A stretch of 64,000 nt of DNA, taken from contig NZ_CP132343.1 of NCBI RefSeq assembly GCF_040529065.1, positions 1,550,001 through 1,614,000 of the forward strand, in the 5' to 3' direction. Origin of the DNA: Xanthomonas sacchari. Lineage in GTDB: Bacteria > Pseudomonadota > Gammaproteobacteria > Xanthomonadales > Xanthomonadaceae. Shown here piece after piece: positions 54,694 to 63,617 of this stretch (positions are counted from its first letter, which is position 1; each line of letters starts with the position of its first letter). The position numbers and the translations under genes are program-made. The notes under the pieces are model-generated. The model had not been told where the DNA came from. It was given only the letters and a program-made list of their open reading frames with translations, and did not search any database.

Positions 54694-55272
54694 TCAACCC
54701 AGGCCGGGCGGCACCGGATGGCCGCGCCAGCGGCGGGTGCTGCGCTGGAAGAACAGGCTGTTGGGGATCTGCAGCACGCTCTCGCCGTCGCCGTCGCGTT
54801 CCTCGCGCAGCGTCGTGTAGATCAGGTTGATGTCGATCACCTGGCCTTTCAGGCCGGGCTTCTCGCCGTTCTCCAGCAGCTCGATGTGATCGTGCAGGCG
54901 GAACGGGCGGGTGGTGAAGATCAGCAGCGTGCAGAAGATGTTGGACAGCACGCTCCAGGCGGCGAAGAACGCCACCGCCGCGACCGCGGCGAAGCCGGTG
55001 AAGGCGGTCCACAGCACGGTGCCGGACACGCCGAAGCGGTCCAGGATCAGCAGCAGCGCCGCCGCGTAGATCACGAAGCCGCTGCCGCGGCGCGCCATCA
55101 GCACCAGTTCCGGCGGCAGCGCGTGGTGCTCGCCCAGGCGCCGGATCAGCCGCCGCAACACGGTCCGCAGCAACCAGGCCGCAAGCACGATCAGCACGAT
55201 CTGCGCGCCGGGCACGATCACATCGAGCCAGCGGTGTGTCCACGGCGGCAGCAGGGTATGGAGCGAAGGCAT
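54694..55272 (-). CDS. Small MscS-family mechanosensitive channel
   Basis: A 192-residue protein. Three transmembrane helices (~17-40, ~58-80, ~85-110) are followed by the MscS beta domain start (RPFRLHDHIELL, GQVIDINLIYTTLR, VLQIPNSLFFQ). The family's long C-terminal alpha/beta domain is missing, so it belongs to the short MscS type. It would open under membrane tension. A longer start at 55311 is possible; 55272 (MPSLHTLLPPW) is preferred. Confidence 0.84.
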   Translation of the reverse strand: MPSLHTLLPPWTHRWLDVIVPGAQIVLIVLAAWLLRTVLRRLIRRLGEHHALPPELVLMARRGSGFVIYAAALLLILDRFGVSGTVLWTAFTGFAAVAAVAFFAAWSVLSNIFCTLLIFTTRPFRLHDHIELLENGEKPGLKGQVIDINLIYTTLREERDGDGESVLQIPNSLFFQRSTRRWRGHPVPPGLG

Positions 55273-55365
55273 TGCACTTCGGAGCGCGCAGGGGAGGCGC
55301 GATGGTCGCAAGCGTGGCCGCTGCGGGCAAGTCGTGCTGGCGTGCGCTGTGCGGCAGCGCGTCGC

Positions 55366-56160
55366 TCAGTCGGCGCGCTCCAGCGCGTCCCACTGCGCCT
55401 CGGTGACCTCGGGCAGCGCCTCCAGCGCCGGTTTTGCGAACAGATAGCCCTGGTAGAGATCGATGCCCAGCGCACGCAGTGCGCGGTACTCCTCGGGCGT
55501 TTCCACGCCCTCGGCGAGGATGCGGCAGCCCAGCGGCGCGGCCATCGCGACGATGCCGCCGACGATGTGGCGGCGTGCGGCACTGGCGTCGATGCCGCGG
55601 ATCAGCGCCATGTCCAGCTTGATCAGGTGCGGCTGGAAATCGGCGAGCAGGTTCAGGCCGGAGTGGCCGGCGCCGAAATCGTCGATCGCGGTGAGGAAGC
55701 CGCGCTGCGCATAGTCGCGCAGGATGCGCACGACCTTGGGCAGGTCGGCGACACGTTCGGATTCGCTCATCTCGAAGATCAGGTCGCCGGTCGGCACGCC
55801 GAAGTGCTCGGCCGCCTTCAGGGTCAGGCGGATGCAGGTCGCCGGCTCGTACACCGCGTTGGGGATGAAGTTGATCGACAGGCGCGTGCGCAGGCCCAGC
55901 TGCGCGGCGGTGGCGATGGCCTGCACCCGGCAGGTCTGGTCGAAGCGGTACATCTGCTCGGGGCGGACCCGCGCCAGCACCGCCGCCGCGCCGCTGCCGT
56001 CCTCGCCGCGCACCAGCGCTTCGTAGGCGTAGATCGAGCGGGTGGCGGCATCGACGATCGGCTGGAACGCCATGCGCACGACGAAATCCAGCGGCTCGCC
56101 ATCGCGGCAGTTGCCGCAGGCGGGCTGGCCGAGTTCGGCGGACAGAGAGCGCAGGAGCAT
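55366..56160 (-). CDS. EAL-domain cyclic di-GMP phosphodiesterase
   Basis: A 264-residue cytoplasmic protein. A short N-terminal segment with CGNC is followed by an EAL domain (~25-264). The catalytic and metal-binding residues look complete: EALVRG, NFIPN, FEMSESE, IDDFGAG, IKLDMALI, LAEGVET and YQGYLFAKP. It should hydrolyse cyclic di-GMP to pGpG. The start at 56160 gives MLLRSLSAELG. It may counter cyclases such as the one at 25.8 kb. Confidence 0.92.
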   Translation of the reverse strand: MLLRSLSAELGQPACGNCRDGEPLDFVVRMAFQPIVDAATRSIYAYEALVRGEDGSGAAAVLARVRPEQMYRFDQTCRVQAIATAAQLGLRTRLSINFIPNAVYEPATCIRLTLKAAEHFGVPTGDLIFEMSESERVADLPKVVRILRDYAQRGFLTAIDDFGAGHSGLNLLADFQPHLIKLDMALIRGIDASAARRHIVGGIVAMAAPLGCRILAEGVETPEEYRALRALGIDLYQGYLFAKPALEALPEVTEAQWDALERAD

Positions 56161-56402
56161 GCCGAGCCGAGACCGTGGAAGAGATCGCAGTATGCGCTTT
56201 CGGTGTGAAGGCGGCGCCGTGCTTCGGGCCGGTGCTGGCTCCGGAATACGCCGCATCGGGACTGGCCGGTGCAGGCGTCGACCACAACCGGAGGCGTCGT
56301 CTTGGCGTGCCGGGCGCCGCGCCATCGTTTGGCGCGGACCGGCGTCCAGGTGCTCGCGGCATCCTGCGCAGGCACGCGCAATGGCGGCGCGCGCGGGTGG
56401 CG

Positions 56403-56603
56403 CTAGCCGGCGTCGGCGACGTCGACCTTCTTCAGCACGCGGGTGGTGCCGAGCACCTCGACGCGGCCGCCGGCCTGGTGGAAGGCGGCCAGGTCGGCCT
56501 CGATGCGCTCGCGGCTGAGGCCCTTCTGCGCCTTGTCGGCGGCGCTGGCGCCGCGTGCGTTCCGTGCGCTGGGCGAAGCGGTGGTGCTGGTCGGTCGTGC
56601 CAT
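56403..56603 (-). CDS. Small hypothetical protein
   Basis: A 66-residue basic protein: a Ser/Thr/Ala-rich N-terminus followed by a helix (LSRERIEADLAAFHQAGGRV) and a strand (EVLGTTRVLKKVDV). It lies 16 bp downstream of the YkgJ-family gene in the same direction, so it is likely in the same operon. No family is recognised; the reading frame is supported by this position and its ordered C-terminal half. Confidence 0.6.
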   Translation of the reverse strand: MARPTSTTASPSARNARGASAADKAQKGLSRERIEADLAAFHQAGGRVEVLGTTRVLKKVDVADAG

Positions 56604-56619
56604 GCTGGAACTCCTGCAG

Positions 56620-56946
56620 TCAGTACATCGTCAGGGGAATGCCACGGGTCAGTTGCTCGTGGTGGGTGCGGCGGATCTCGCGGCAGTACGGGCCGGCCAT
56701 CGCGAACTTGCGGCAGACCGCCGGGCGCTGCGCATAGATCGAGCAGCACATGCGCGCGCCGTCCACCGCCACGCACCAGCCGTCCTCGTCGCGCGCCATC
56801 ACGTGCAGGCCCTCGCGGGTGTATTCGGTGAGATGCTCGGGAACCTGGTCGTCCGGCATCACCAGCACGGTCAGGCGGCAGCAGATCGCGTCGCAGCGGT
56901 CGCAGGCGATGGCCGGGTCGGCCGTGTCCCGCATCGGCTCGCTCAT
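56620..56946 (-). CDS. YkgJ-family cysteine cluster protein
   Basis: A 108-residue protein with the CxxCxxxCC cluster (CDRCDAICC) at ~15-23 and further CSIYAQRPAVCRKF and YCREIRR, the pattern of the zinc/iron-chelating CxxCxxCC family. It probably binds a metal or Fe-S cluster; the function is unknown. The start at 56946 gives MSEPMRDTADPAIACD. Confidence 0.86.
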   Translation of the reverse strand: MSEPMRDTADPAIACDRCDAICCRLTVLVMPDDQVPEHLTEYTREGLHVMARDEDGWCVAVDGARMCCSIYAQRPAVCRKFAMAGPYCREIRRTHHEQLTRGIPLTMY

Positions 56947-57265
56947 GCGCGGCTGCCGCGATCTGGGCGTGCCGGCCGGCGAGGTGGCTGGAGCGGCGAC
57001 GCCGGGCGCTGGGCCTGGAGCGTGGCAGGGGCGGGAGACATGGCGCTCCGAAGGATCCGGCCTGCAGCAGGACGGAGGGTGGCGCGAGAAGGAAGCGAGT
57101 CGGGCGACAGGAACGGCCGGACGAGACGCGCGTAGCGACGTGACGCTGAAGCGTACAGCCCATGCTACGCCAGTCGCGCCGCTGCAGTATGAACAACGTG
57201 GGGCGCAGCCAGTGCGCCGGCCGAGCACGGCCGGTCGGGGCGCGCCCCGCCAGGCCCGTGCTGCG
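56947..57265. other. Gene-free region, 319 bp
   Basis: It lies between the YkgJ gene and the upstream Hsp70-like gene, both on the minus strand. Very GC-rich, no repeat or supported reading frame seen. Confidence 0.4.
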
Positions 57266-58624
57266 TCAGTCCTGCGCGGCGGCCAGCGCCAGGCCCTGCA
57301 CCACGCCGAACGAAGGATCGCCGTGGACCAGGCGTGCCTGCGGGAACGCCGCGGCCACCAGGCGCTGCAGATAGCCGGCGCGCGACATGCCGCCGGTCAG
57401 GAACACCGCGGCCGGATCGCCGCCGATGTCCTGGCGGACCTGCGCCAGCAGCTCCTGCAGCGCCTCCAGGTAGCTGCGTGCGGCCTGCACCAGTTCGTCG
57501 GCGTGCACCTGCACCTGCAGCCCGGCTTCGATGTAGTCCAGCGTCTCTGCGTGTCGCTCGGCGTCGCTGAGGCGGATCTTGCTGCGCTCCACCGCGCGAT
57601 ACAGGCGCGCGGTGTTGCCAGGCTCCTGCAGCGCCTGCAGGCGTGTGTCGTAGGGGGCGGGCACGCCGTCGTAGCGGTGCTGGCGGAAATCGCGCTGGCG
57701 GGTGGTGTCCTGCACCATCGCCGCCTCGACGTAGTGGTGCGAGGGCACGCGAGTGATGCCGCGGCCGAACTGCGGCATGAATCCGGCCAGGCTCAGCGCC
57801 AGGTCGATGTCGGTGCCGCCGCGCGGGATGCCCCAGGCGCGGTGCACCTGCGGCGCGGCGTCGCCGCCGACACTGGCGTAGGCGATGTCGGTGGTGCCGC
57901 CGCCGATGTCGACCACGACCGTGGCGTGGCGCTCTCCGCTGACCGCATGGTAGTGCATCGCCGCGGCGGCCGGTTCCTCCAGGAAGGCGACGTCGTCGAA
58001 GCCGGCGGTGATCGCCGCGCCATGCAGGATCTCCAGCGCCTGCGCGTTGCCGGCCTCGCCGATCGAGCTGCGGAACTGCACCGGGCGCCCGAGCAGCGCG
58101 CGGCGCACCTGCACGCCCAGTTGCTGCGAGGCGGTCAGGCGGATGTGTTCGAGAATGTGCGCGGCGATGCCGGTGATGGTCTGGCGTGCGCGCGGGTGCA
58201 GGTTGTAGCCGAGCATCGACTTGGGGCTCTGCACCAGGTTGCCTTCGCCCTCGACGAAATACGCGTCCAGCGCATCGTCGCCGTACACCGCGTTCTGCAG
58301 CAGCGCCGCCGAACTGCGCGGCTCGCGCATCTGCGTTTCCATCCATTGCCGGCGCACCACCCGGATCGCATCGCGGCGCAACGCGTCGGGGCCGCGTTCG
58401 CGCCCGGCGGCGAGCGCATCGCGGCGGCCGGACTCGATCAGCTCGTCCACCTGTCGTTCCAGCGCCGGGGTCAGGTCGAACTCGGCCGGGTCGCGCATCA
58501 CCTCGGGGAAATACACCGTGGTGCGGAACTGCTGCTGCGCGCCGAAGTCGATCGGCACCACGCGGCCGTCGATCACCGCGGCGGCGGCGGAATTGCTGGT
58601 GCCGAAGTCGATACCGAGGCGCAT
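57266..58624 (-). CDS. Hsp70-like chaperone of the YegD type
   Basis: A 452-residue actin-fold ATPase. Phosphate motif 1 is GIDFGTSNSAAA, phosphate motif 2 is VVVDIGGGTTDIAYA and the adenosine motif is AVFLTGGMSRAGYLQRLV. The Hsp70 substrate-binding domain is absent and insertions in the ATPase domain match YegD. It is presumed to be a chaperone-like ATPase in the cytoplasm; substrates are unknown. The start is at 58624. Confidence 0.9.
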   Translation of the reverse strand: MRLGIDFGTSNSAAAAVIDGRVVPIDFGAQQQFRTTVYFPEVMRDPAEFDLTPALERQVDELIESGRRDALAAGRERGPDALRRDAIRVVRRQWMETQMREPRSSAALLQNAVYGDDALDAYFVEGEGNLVQSPKSMLGYNLHPRARQTITGIAAHILEHIRLTASQQLGVQVRRALLGRPVQFRSSIGEAGNAQALEILHGAAITAGFDDVAFLEEPAAAAMHYHAVSGERHATVVVDIGGGTTDIAYASVGGDAAPQVHRAWGIPRGGTDIDLALSLAGFMPQFGRGITRVPSHHYVEAAMVQDTTRQRDFRQHRYDGVPAPYDTRLQALQEPGNTARLYRAVERSKIRLSDAERHAETLDYIEAGLQVQVHADELVQAARSYLEALQELLAQVRQDIGGDPAAVFLTGGMSRAGYLQRLVAAAFPQARLVHGDPSFGVVQGLALAAAQD

Positions 58625-58745
58625 GACGGTGCCGGGGGCGGGAGGGCCGCGCACTGTGGGGCAAGCCGCGGCGCGACGCAAGCGCGGCCCGGAACGCACG
58701 GGGCCCGCATCGGCGGGCCTCGTTGGGAACAGGAAAGCGGGCCGC

Positions 58746-59216
58746 TTACAGCGCGGCGCCGGCGTGGCCCTGGTTCTTTTCCTGCTCGGTGGCCTCGCGC
58801 ACGCCGGCCACTTCCACCGCGAAGTGCAGCACCTGCCCGGCCAGCGGGTGGTTGCCGTCGATGGTCACCAGTTGCTCGCCGACCTCGGTGACCGTGACCA
58901 GCAGCGGGCCCTGGTCGGTCTGCGCCTGGAACTGCATGCCCGGCGCCAGCGATGCGGCATCCGGGAACGAACCACGCGGCACCTGCTGCACCAGTTGCTC
59001 GTGGCGCGGGCCGTAGCCTTCGGCCGGGATCACGTCGGCCTTGACCGACTCGCCGGTGCGCTTGCCGGTCAGCGCCTTCTCCAGGCCCGGCACGATGTTG
59101 CCGGCGCCGTGCAGGTAGCTCAGCGGATTGTCCGGCGAGGACTGGTCGATCACTTCACCGGCATCGTCGGTGAGGGTGTAGTGGATGGTGGCGACAAGCC
59201 CGTTGGCGATCTCCAT
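58746..59216 (-). CDS. slyD: SlyD-like FKBP-type peptidyl-prolyl isomerase
   Basis: A 156-residue protein: N-terminal FKBP half (IHYTLTDDAGEVIDQSS), the inserted chaperone (IF) domain around VIPAEGYGPRHEQLVQQVPR, and return to the FKBP fold (GNHPLAGQVLHFAVEV). The Cys/His-rich metal-binding tail of E. coli SlyD is missing and replaced by a short polar end. It catalyses prolyl isomerisation and assists folding in the cytoplasm. Confidence 0.92.
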   Translation of the reverse strand: MEIANGLVATIHYTLTDDAGEVIDQSSPDNPLSYLHGAGNIVPGLEKALTGKRTGESVKADVIPAEGYGPRHEQLVQQVPRGSFPDAASLAPGMQFQAQTDQGPLLVTVTEVGEQLVTIDGNHPLAGQVLHFAVEVAGVREATEQEKNQGHAGAAL

Positions 59217-59341
59217 GGGAAACCTCGTTCAGTGAGTAAGGGGGATACGCCGGCACAGTCACAGCGCGATGAGAGGGGTGCTACCCGGCTACCCTAACGA
59301 AAAGCGGCGCAGGGCCGCAAGTCGCGCCGGCACGTGCCCAT

Positions 59342-60298
59342 TCAGGCCGGCGGCGGCTGGCGCAGCGCGGTGCGCCGGGCCAGCCAGGTCTCCGGGGTCT
59401 GCGGCTTGACGAACAGCGCCTGCAGCTCCGGGTGCTCGGCGCGCGCGGCGGCCTCGATGCGCTCGATGCACGCCTCGATCTGCGCGGTGCTGCGCTGGTC
59501 CTCGAACTCGGCGCTGAGCGCGGCCACAACCTGGTCCGGCCCCATCTGCACGCTGAGCACGCCGTTGACCGCGCGCACGTCCGGATCGGCCGCGGCGATG
59601 CGCCGCAGCGCGTCGCCGAGCGGGCGCGCCGCCGGCTCGCCGATCAGCAGGCCCTTGGTCTCGCGCGCCAGCACGAAGGCCGAGCAGGCCAGCACCGCGG
59701 CGATGCCGACGGACGCGACGCCGTCCAGTTCCGGCATGTCCAGCCACTGCGCGGCGAGCAGCCCGGCTAGCGCGATCAGCAGGCCGATCAGCGCTGCGCT
59801 GTCCTCCACCAGCACGGTGAACAGGCTCGGATCCTTGCTCTCGCGGAACGCCTGCACGTAGCTCAGGCGGCCCTTGCGCGCGCGGAACTCGCGCAGCGAG
59901 ACCCACCACGAGCCGCCCTCGAACAACAGCGACAGCCCCAGCACGATGTAGTTGAGGGTGTGGTCGCTGGCCGGCTGCGGATCGCGGATATGGGCGATGC
60001 CCTCGTACAGCGACACCCCGGCGCCGAGTGCGAACACCAGCAGGGCGACGATGAAGCTCCAGAAGTACAGCTCGCGCCCATGCCCGAACGGATGGGTGGC
60101 ATCGGCTGGGCGCGCGGCGCGGCGCAGGCCGTACAGCAGCAACAGTTCGTTGACCGTGTCCACCAGCGAATGCACGCCTTCGCTGAGCATCGCCGAGCTG
60201 CCCGAGAGCCCGGCGGCGACGAACTTGGCGATGGCGATGGCGAGATTGCCGGCGAGCGCGGCGTAGATCGCGAGACGGGACCCGGACGAAGCGGACAT
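59342..60298 (-). CDS. Cation diffusion facilitator (CDF) transporter
   Basis: A 318-residue inner-membrane transporter. About six transmembrane helices with the metal-binding motif in TM2 (SEGVHSLVDTVNELLL) and VEDSAALIGLLIALAG in TM5, then a cytoplasmic ferredoxin-like domain (~210-300, VNGVLSVQMGPDQVVAA). It exports divalent cations (Zn, Mn, Fe or Co) using proton exchange; the ion cannot be read from the sequence. The start is at 60298. Confidence 0.92.
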   Translation of the reverse strand: MSASSGSRLAIYAALAGNLAIAIAKFVAAGLSGSSAMLSEGVHSLVDTVNELLLLYGLRRAARPADATHPFGHGRELYFWSFIVALLVFALGAGVSLYEGIAHIRDPQPASDHTLNYIVLGLSLLFEGGSWWVSLREFRARKGRLSYVQAFRESKDPSLFTVLVEDSAALIGLLIALAGLLAAQWLDMPELDGVASVGIAAVLACSAFVLARETKGLLIGEPAARPLGDALRRIAAADPDVRAVNGVLSVQMGPDQVVAALSAEFEDQRSTAQIEACIERIEAAARAEHPELQALFVKPQTPETWLARRTALRQPPPA

Positions 60299-60388
60299 GG
60301 CATTCCTGCGGCTGGGGCGGCCGCGCGGCGGCACGGGGCGGGCGGCTACAATAGGCGGCTCGCCGTCGTCGCCGTATCAAGGACTCCC

Positions 60389-60730
60389 ATGCCCGCCGCA
60401 CCCGCCTGCCCGCAATGCACCCTGGAAAACACCTATGTCGACGGCGCCAACTGGGTGTGCGCGGACTGCGGCCACGAGTGGCCGGTCGCGGCCGACGCTG
60501 CCAACGACGCGGCGACGGTGGTGCGCGACAGCAACGGCAACGTGCTGCAGGCCGGCGACACGGTGGTGGTGATCAAGGACCTGAAGGTCAAGGGCTCGTC
60601 GATCCCGCTCAAGCAGGGCACGGTGATCCGCGGCATCCGCTTTGTCGAGGACGATGCCGAACACATCGAAGGCAACTCGGACAAGATCAAGGGCCTGGTG
60701 CTGAAGACCTGCTTCCTGCGCAAGGCGTGA
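60389..60730 (+). CDS. yjdM: PhnA/YjdM family zinc-ribbon protein
   Basis: A 113-residue protein. An N-terminal zinc ribbon (CPQC and CADCGHEW) precedes the PhnA C-terminal beta-barrel (DSNGNVLQAGDTVVVIKDLK, IKGLVLKTCFLRK). Despite the old name it is not a phosphonoacetate hydrolase; the function is unresolved. It is divergent from the CDF gene with about 90 bp between starts. Confidence 0.92.
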   Translation: MPAAPACPQCTLENTYVDGANWVCADCGHEWPVAADAANDAATVVRDSNGNVLQAGDTVVVIKDLKVKGSSIPLKQGTVIRGIRFVEDDAEHIEGNSDKIKGLVLKTCFLRKA

Positions 60731-60792
60731 GCCTGGCGCGGCGGGGTCGCGCGCTGGCGGCGTTCGGTAGTCTGTAGGGAGGCAGATGCTCC

Positions 60793-60858
60793 GTAGGAGC
60801 GGCTTCAGCCGCGACTGACGTCATCAGGACTGCCCGTCGCGGCTGATGCCGCTCCTAC
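60793..60858. repeat. GTAG REP palindrome upstream of the S9 peptidase gene
   Basis: GTAGGAGCGGCTTCAGCCGC and its inverted arm ending GCCGCTCCTAC, with one mismatch (GATGCC for GAAGCC). The loop includes TGACGTCA. It occupies part of the 314 bp gap 60731-61044. Confidence 0.9.
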
Positions 60859-61044
60859 ACGCGATGCCGCCCGCCCGAGCGCCAGCTGCGCACGGCGTGC
60901 GTCCTGCCTGCGAAGGGGAGAAGCGACCACCCGCGACGTGGCCGTCGTCGCCACCGGCGCCCAGCGTGCGCGGTGCGGCGGCTATCATGTGCAACGGCGC
61001 CGGGGGGCGTCGCCGGCCGGACCGGCACAGACACGGAACAGGGG

Positions 61045-63576
61045 ATGCACATGCGAACGAACACAGGGGCGACGGCTGCCGGCCGTCTGGCGCGCACCTT
61101 GATCCTGGCCTTGGGGCTCTGCCTGCTGGCGCTGCCGGCCTGGGCGCGAATGCAGGAAGTCAAGCCGGGACAGACGCCGGAGTTGGCGCCGGGCGAAGGC
61201 CTGGTGGTGGTGGCGGTGGACACCGACGTCGCATTGAGCGGCGTGGAGTTGAACAAGGACGGCAAGGTCTTTGGTGGCGGCACCATGTCCGGTCTCAAGC
61301 CGGGCATCAGCTACCGGCTGTACATCGCGCCGGCCGGCGACTACGCCTGGCGCCGGGTGCTGTTGATCTCGCAGTTCGGCTACAACCTGCGCGACAGCGA
61401 CGAGTTCCGCTTCCGGCTCGAGCCGGGGCAGATCACCTACCCGGGCGACCTGCTGTTCCGGCCGTCCTCGTTCTTCAGCGGCGACATGGGCATGGTCAAT
61501 CGCGCCTTGGCGGCGATGGACTGGTTGCAGCAGACCCATCCGGTGCTGTGGGCGCGCTACACCCTGCGTTACGCCGGGCACTACCCGGACCCGTTTCCGG
61601 AGTTCTACCGCAAGGCGCTGGCGCAGCACCCCGACGCACGTCCCGCGGCGCAGGTGGCGCTGCGCGCACCGCCGGCGCCAGGCGCCCTGCCGATCGCGCC
61701 GGCCACGCTGTTCCGCGATAGCCGCATCACCGGCCTGAGCCTGAATCCGCGCGGCGACCTGCTGGCGTTGCAGGTGCGCGAGCGCAAGGACGAGTGGCGC
61801 ATCGAACTGCTCGACCTGTCCAGCGATCAGCAGCGGGTGCTCGCCACCAGCGTCGATCCGATCCGGCAGATGCTATGGGCCGGCAACGACGCGCTGTTGT
61901 TCACCGTGCCGGTCAAGAACGGGCGCGACGTGGTGCGCGGCATCCGCGCCGATACGGGGGCCGACGGCAAGCGCAAATGGAGCCCGCTGAGCTTGCCCGA
62001 TGGCGGGTTCCTGGTCGACGCGCTGCCGCAGCGCCCCAACCAGGTGCTCTACGCCACCACGCTGAGCAACGGCGACAATGCGGTGCAGGTCCTGGACGTC
62101 TCCAGCCAGGCGGCGATCGACCGCTGGCGGCCGCGCCTGCGCGACCGGGTCAACGTCGGCCTGGAGCGCGACGTCGGCTGGCTGACCGATGGGGAAGGGC
62201 GGTTGCGCCTGGCCATCGTGCGCCGCGACGACGGCTACGTGCTGCGCTACCGCGACAGCGAAGGAGCGCCCTATCGCGACGTGATGACGCTCGACCACTT
62301 GCGTGATTTTGAGCCGGTCGGCCTGTCCTACGCCGCGGACGAGATCTACGCGGTCACCGACGACGGACGCGCGCAGCGGGACCTGGTCGCCTACGACGTG
62401 GCCACGCGCAAGATCGTGCGCACGCTGTTCAGCCGCAGCGGGGTCGACGTGGTCGACCTGATCCAGGGCCCGCAGCGCACGCCGATCGGTGTCACCTATT
62501 ACGAGAGCGGACGCCTGGTCAGCCACTACTTCGAAAGCGCCGACGATCGTGTGGGCCGCGCGCTCAGCGCGGCCTTGCCTGGGCGCAACCTGCAGATCGC
62601 CGCGCGCAATGCCGACGGCAAGCAGATCGTGCTGTGGGCCGACGCCAGCGACCAGCCGCCGCAGCTCTACCATCTCGACCTGGACAAGCGCGCGGCGCGC
62701 GCGATCGGCGAGACCATGCCATGGCTGCACGGCATGACCTTCGCCCCCAGCGAGGTGTTGCGATTCAAGGGGCGCGACGGACTACCACTGGAAGCCTTCG
62801 TGACCCTGCCGCCTGGTGCCGGACCCAAGCCGCTGGTGGTGTTTCCGCACGGCGGGCCGATCGGCGTCGCCGACGCGCTGGGCTTCGATCCGGAGACCCA
62901 GTTCCTGGCCTCGATGGGCTACGCCGTGCTGCGGGTCAACTTCCGCGGCTCGGACGGCTACGGTCGCGCGTTTCGCGAGGCCGGGCGCGGCAGCTTCGGC
63001 ACGTTGATCGAGGACGATATCGATGCGGCGATCGTGCAGGCGCAGGCGCGCTATCCGCTGGATCCGCAACGCATGTGCGTGGTCGGCGCCAGCTACGGCG
63101 GCTATTCGGCGCTGGTGATGACGATCCGCTGGCCGCAACGCTTCCGCTGCGCCGTCTCCATCGCCGGCGTGGCCGATCGCATCCTGTTCTATACCGCCAG
63201 CGACGGCGCGCGCAGCGCCGAGGGACGCGCGAACCTGGAGAAGCGCCTGGGCGATCCCAAGGCGGAGCTGGCACAGATGATCGACACTTCACCGCTGTAC
63301 CACTACGACGCGATCAAGGTGCCGGTGATGCTGGCGCACGGCCTGGAGGACCGGCGGGTGGACTACGAACACACCCGGCGCATGCTGCGCATGCTGGACA
63401 TGGCCGGCAACGCGCCGGTGGGATTGAGTTTCAAGGACGAGGGCCACGGTTTCGGCGACGTCGAGCACCGCGTCGCATTGTGGAGCGGTGTGGCCGGCTT
63501 CCTGCAGACGCATCTGTCCGGGCCGCAAGCCGCGCCGGCGCCGACGGCGGCCGCCGCGCCCACGGCCGCGCCCTGA
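61045..63576 (+). CDS. Exported S9-family peptidase (prolyl oligopeptidase/acylaminoacyl type)
   Basis: An 843-residue protein. A signal peptide (~1-37, ending in LLALPAWARM) precedes a ~170-residue N-terminal domain, a beta-propeller (~200-560) and an alpha/beta-hydrolase domain (~570-825). The triad is S683 (GASYGGYSALV), D769 (LEDRRVDYEHT) and H801 (DEGHGFGD). The N-terminal domain before the propeller is additional to typical S9 enzymes. It probably degrades peptides in the periplasm. The start at 61045 (MHMRTN) or 61051 (MRTN). Confidence 0.9.
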   Translation: MHMRTNTGATAAGRLARTLILALGLCLLALPAWARMQEVKPGQTPELAPGEGLVVVAVDTDVALSGVELNKDGKVFGGGTMSGLKPGISYRLYIAPAGDYAWRRVLLISQFGYNLRDSDEFRFRLEPGQITYPGDLLFRPSSFFSGDMGMVNRALAAMDWLQQTHPVLWARYTLRYAGHYPDPFPEFYRKALAQHPDARPAAQVALRAPPAPGALPIAPATLFRDSRITGLSLNPRGDLLALQVRERKDEWRIELLDLSSDQQRVLATSVDPIRQMLWAGNDALLFTVPVKNGRDVVRGIRADTGADGKRKWSPLSLPDGGFLVDALPQRPNQVLYATTLSNGDNAVQVLDVSSQAAIDRWRPRLRDRVNVGLERDVGWLTDGEGRLRLAIVRRDDGYVLRYRDSEGAPYRDVMTLDHLRDFEPVGLSYAADEIYAVTDDGRAQRDLVAYDVATRKIVRTLFSRSGVDVVDLIQGPQRTPIGVTYYESGRLVSHYFESADDRVGRALSAALPGRNLQIAARNADGKQIVLWADASDQPPQLYHLDLDKRAARAIGETMPWLHGMTFAPSEVLRFKGRDGLPLEAFVTLPPGAGPKPLVVFPHGGPIGVADALGFDPETQFLASMGYAVLRVNFRGSDGYGRAFREAGRGSFGTLIEDDIDAAIVQAQARYPLDPQRMCVVGASYGGYSALVMTIRWPQRFRCAVSIAGVADRILFYTASDGARSAEGRANLEKRLGDPKAELAQMIDTSPLYHYDAIKVPVMLAHGLEDRRVDYEHTRRMLRMLDMAGNAPVGLSFKDEGHGFGDVEHRVALWSGVAGFLQTHLSGPQAAPAPTAAAAPTAAP

Positions 63577-63617
63577 CCGCTGCGGCGGCACCGTTGCGGT
63601 GCCGCCGCAGGACGTGA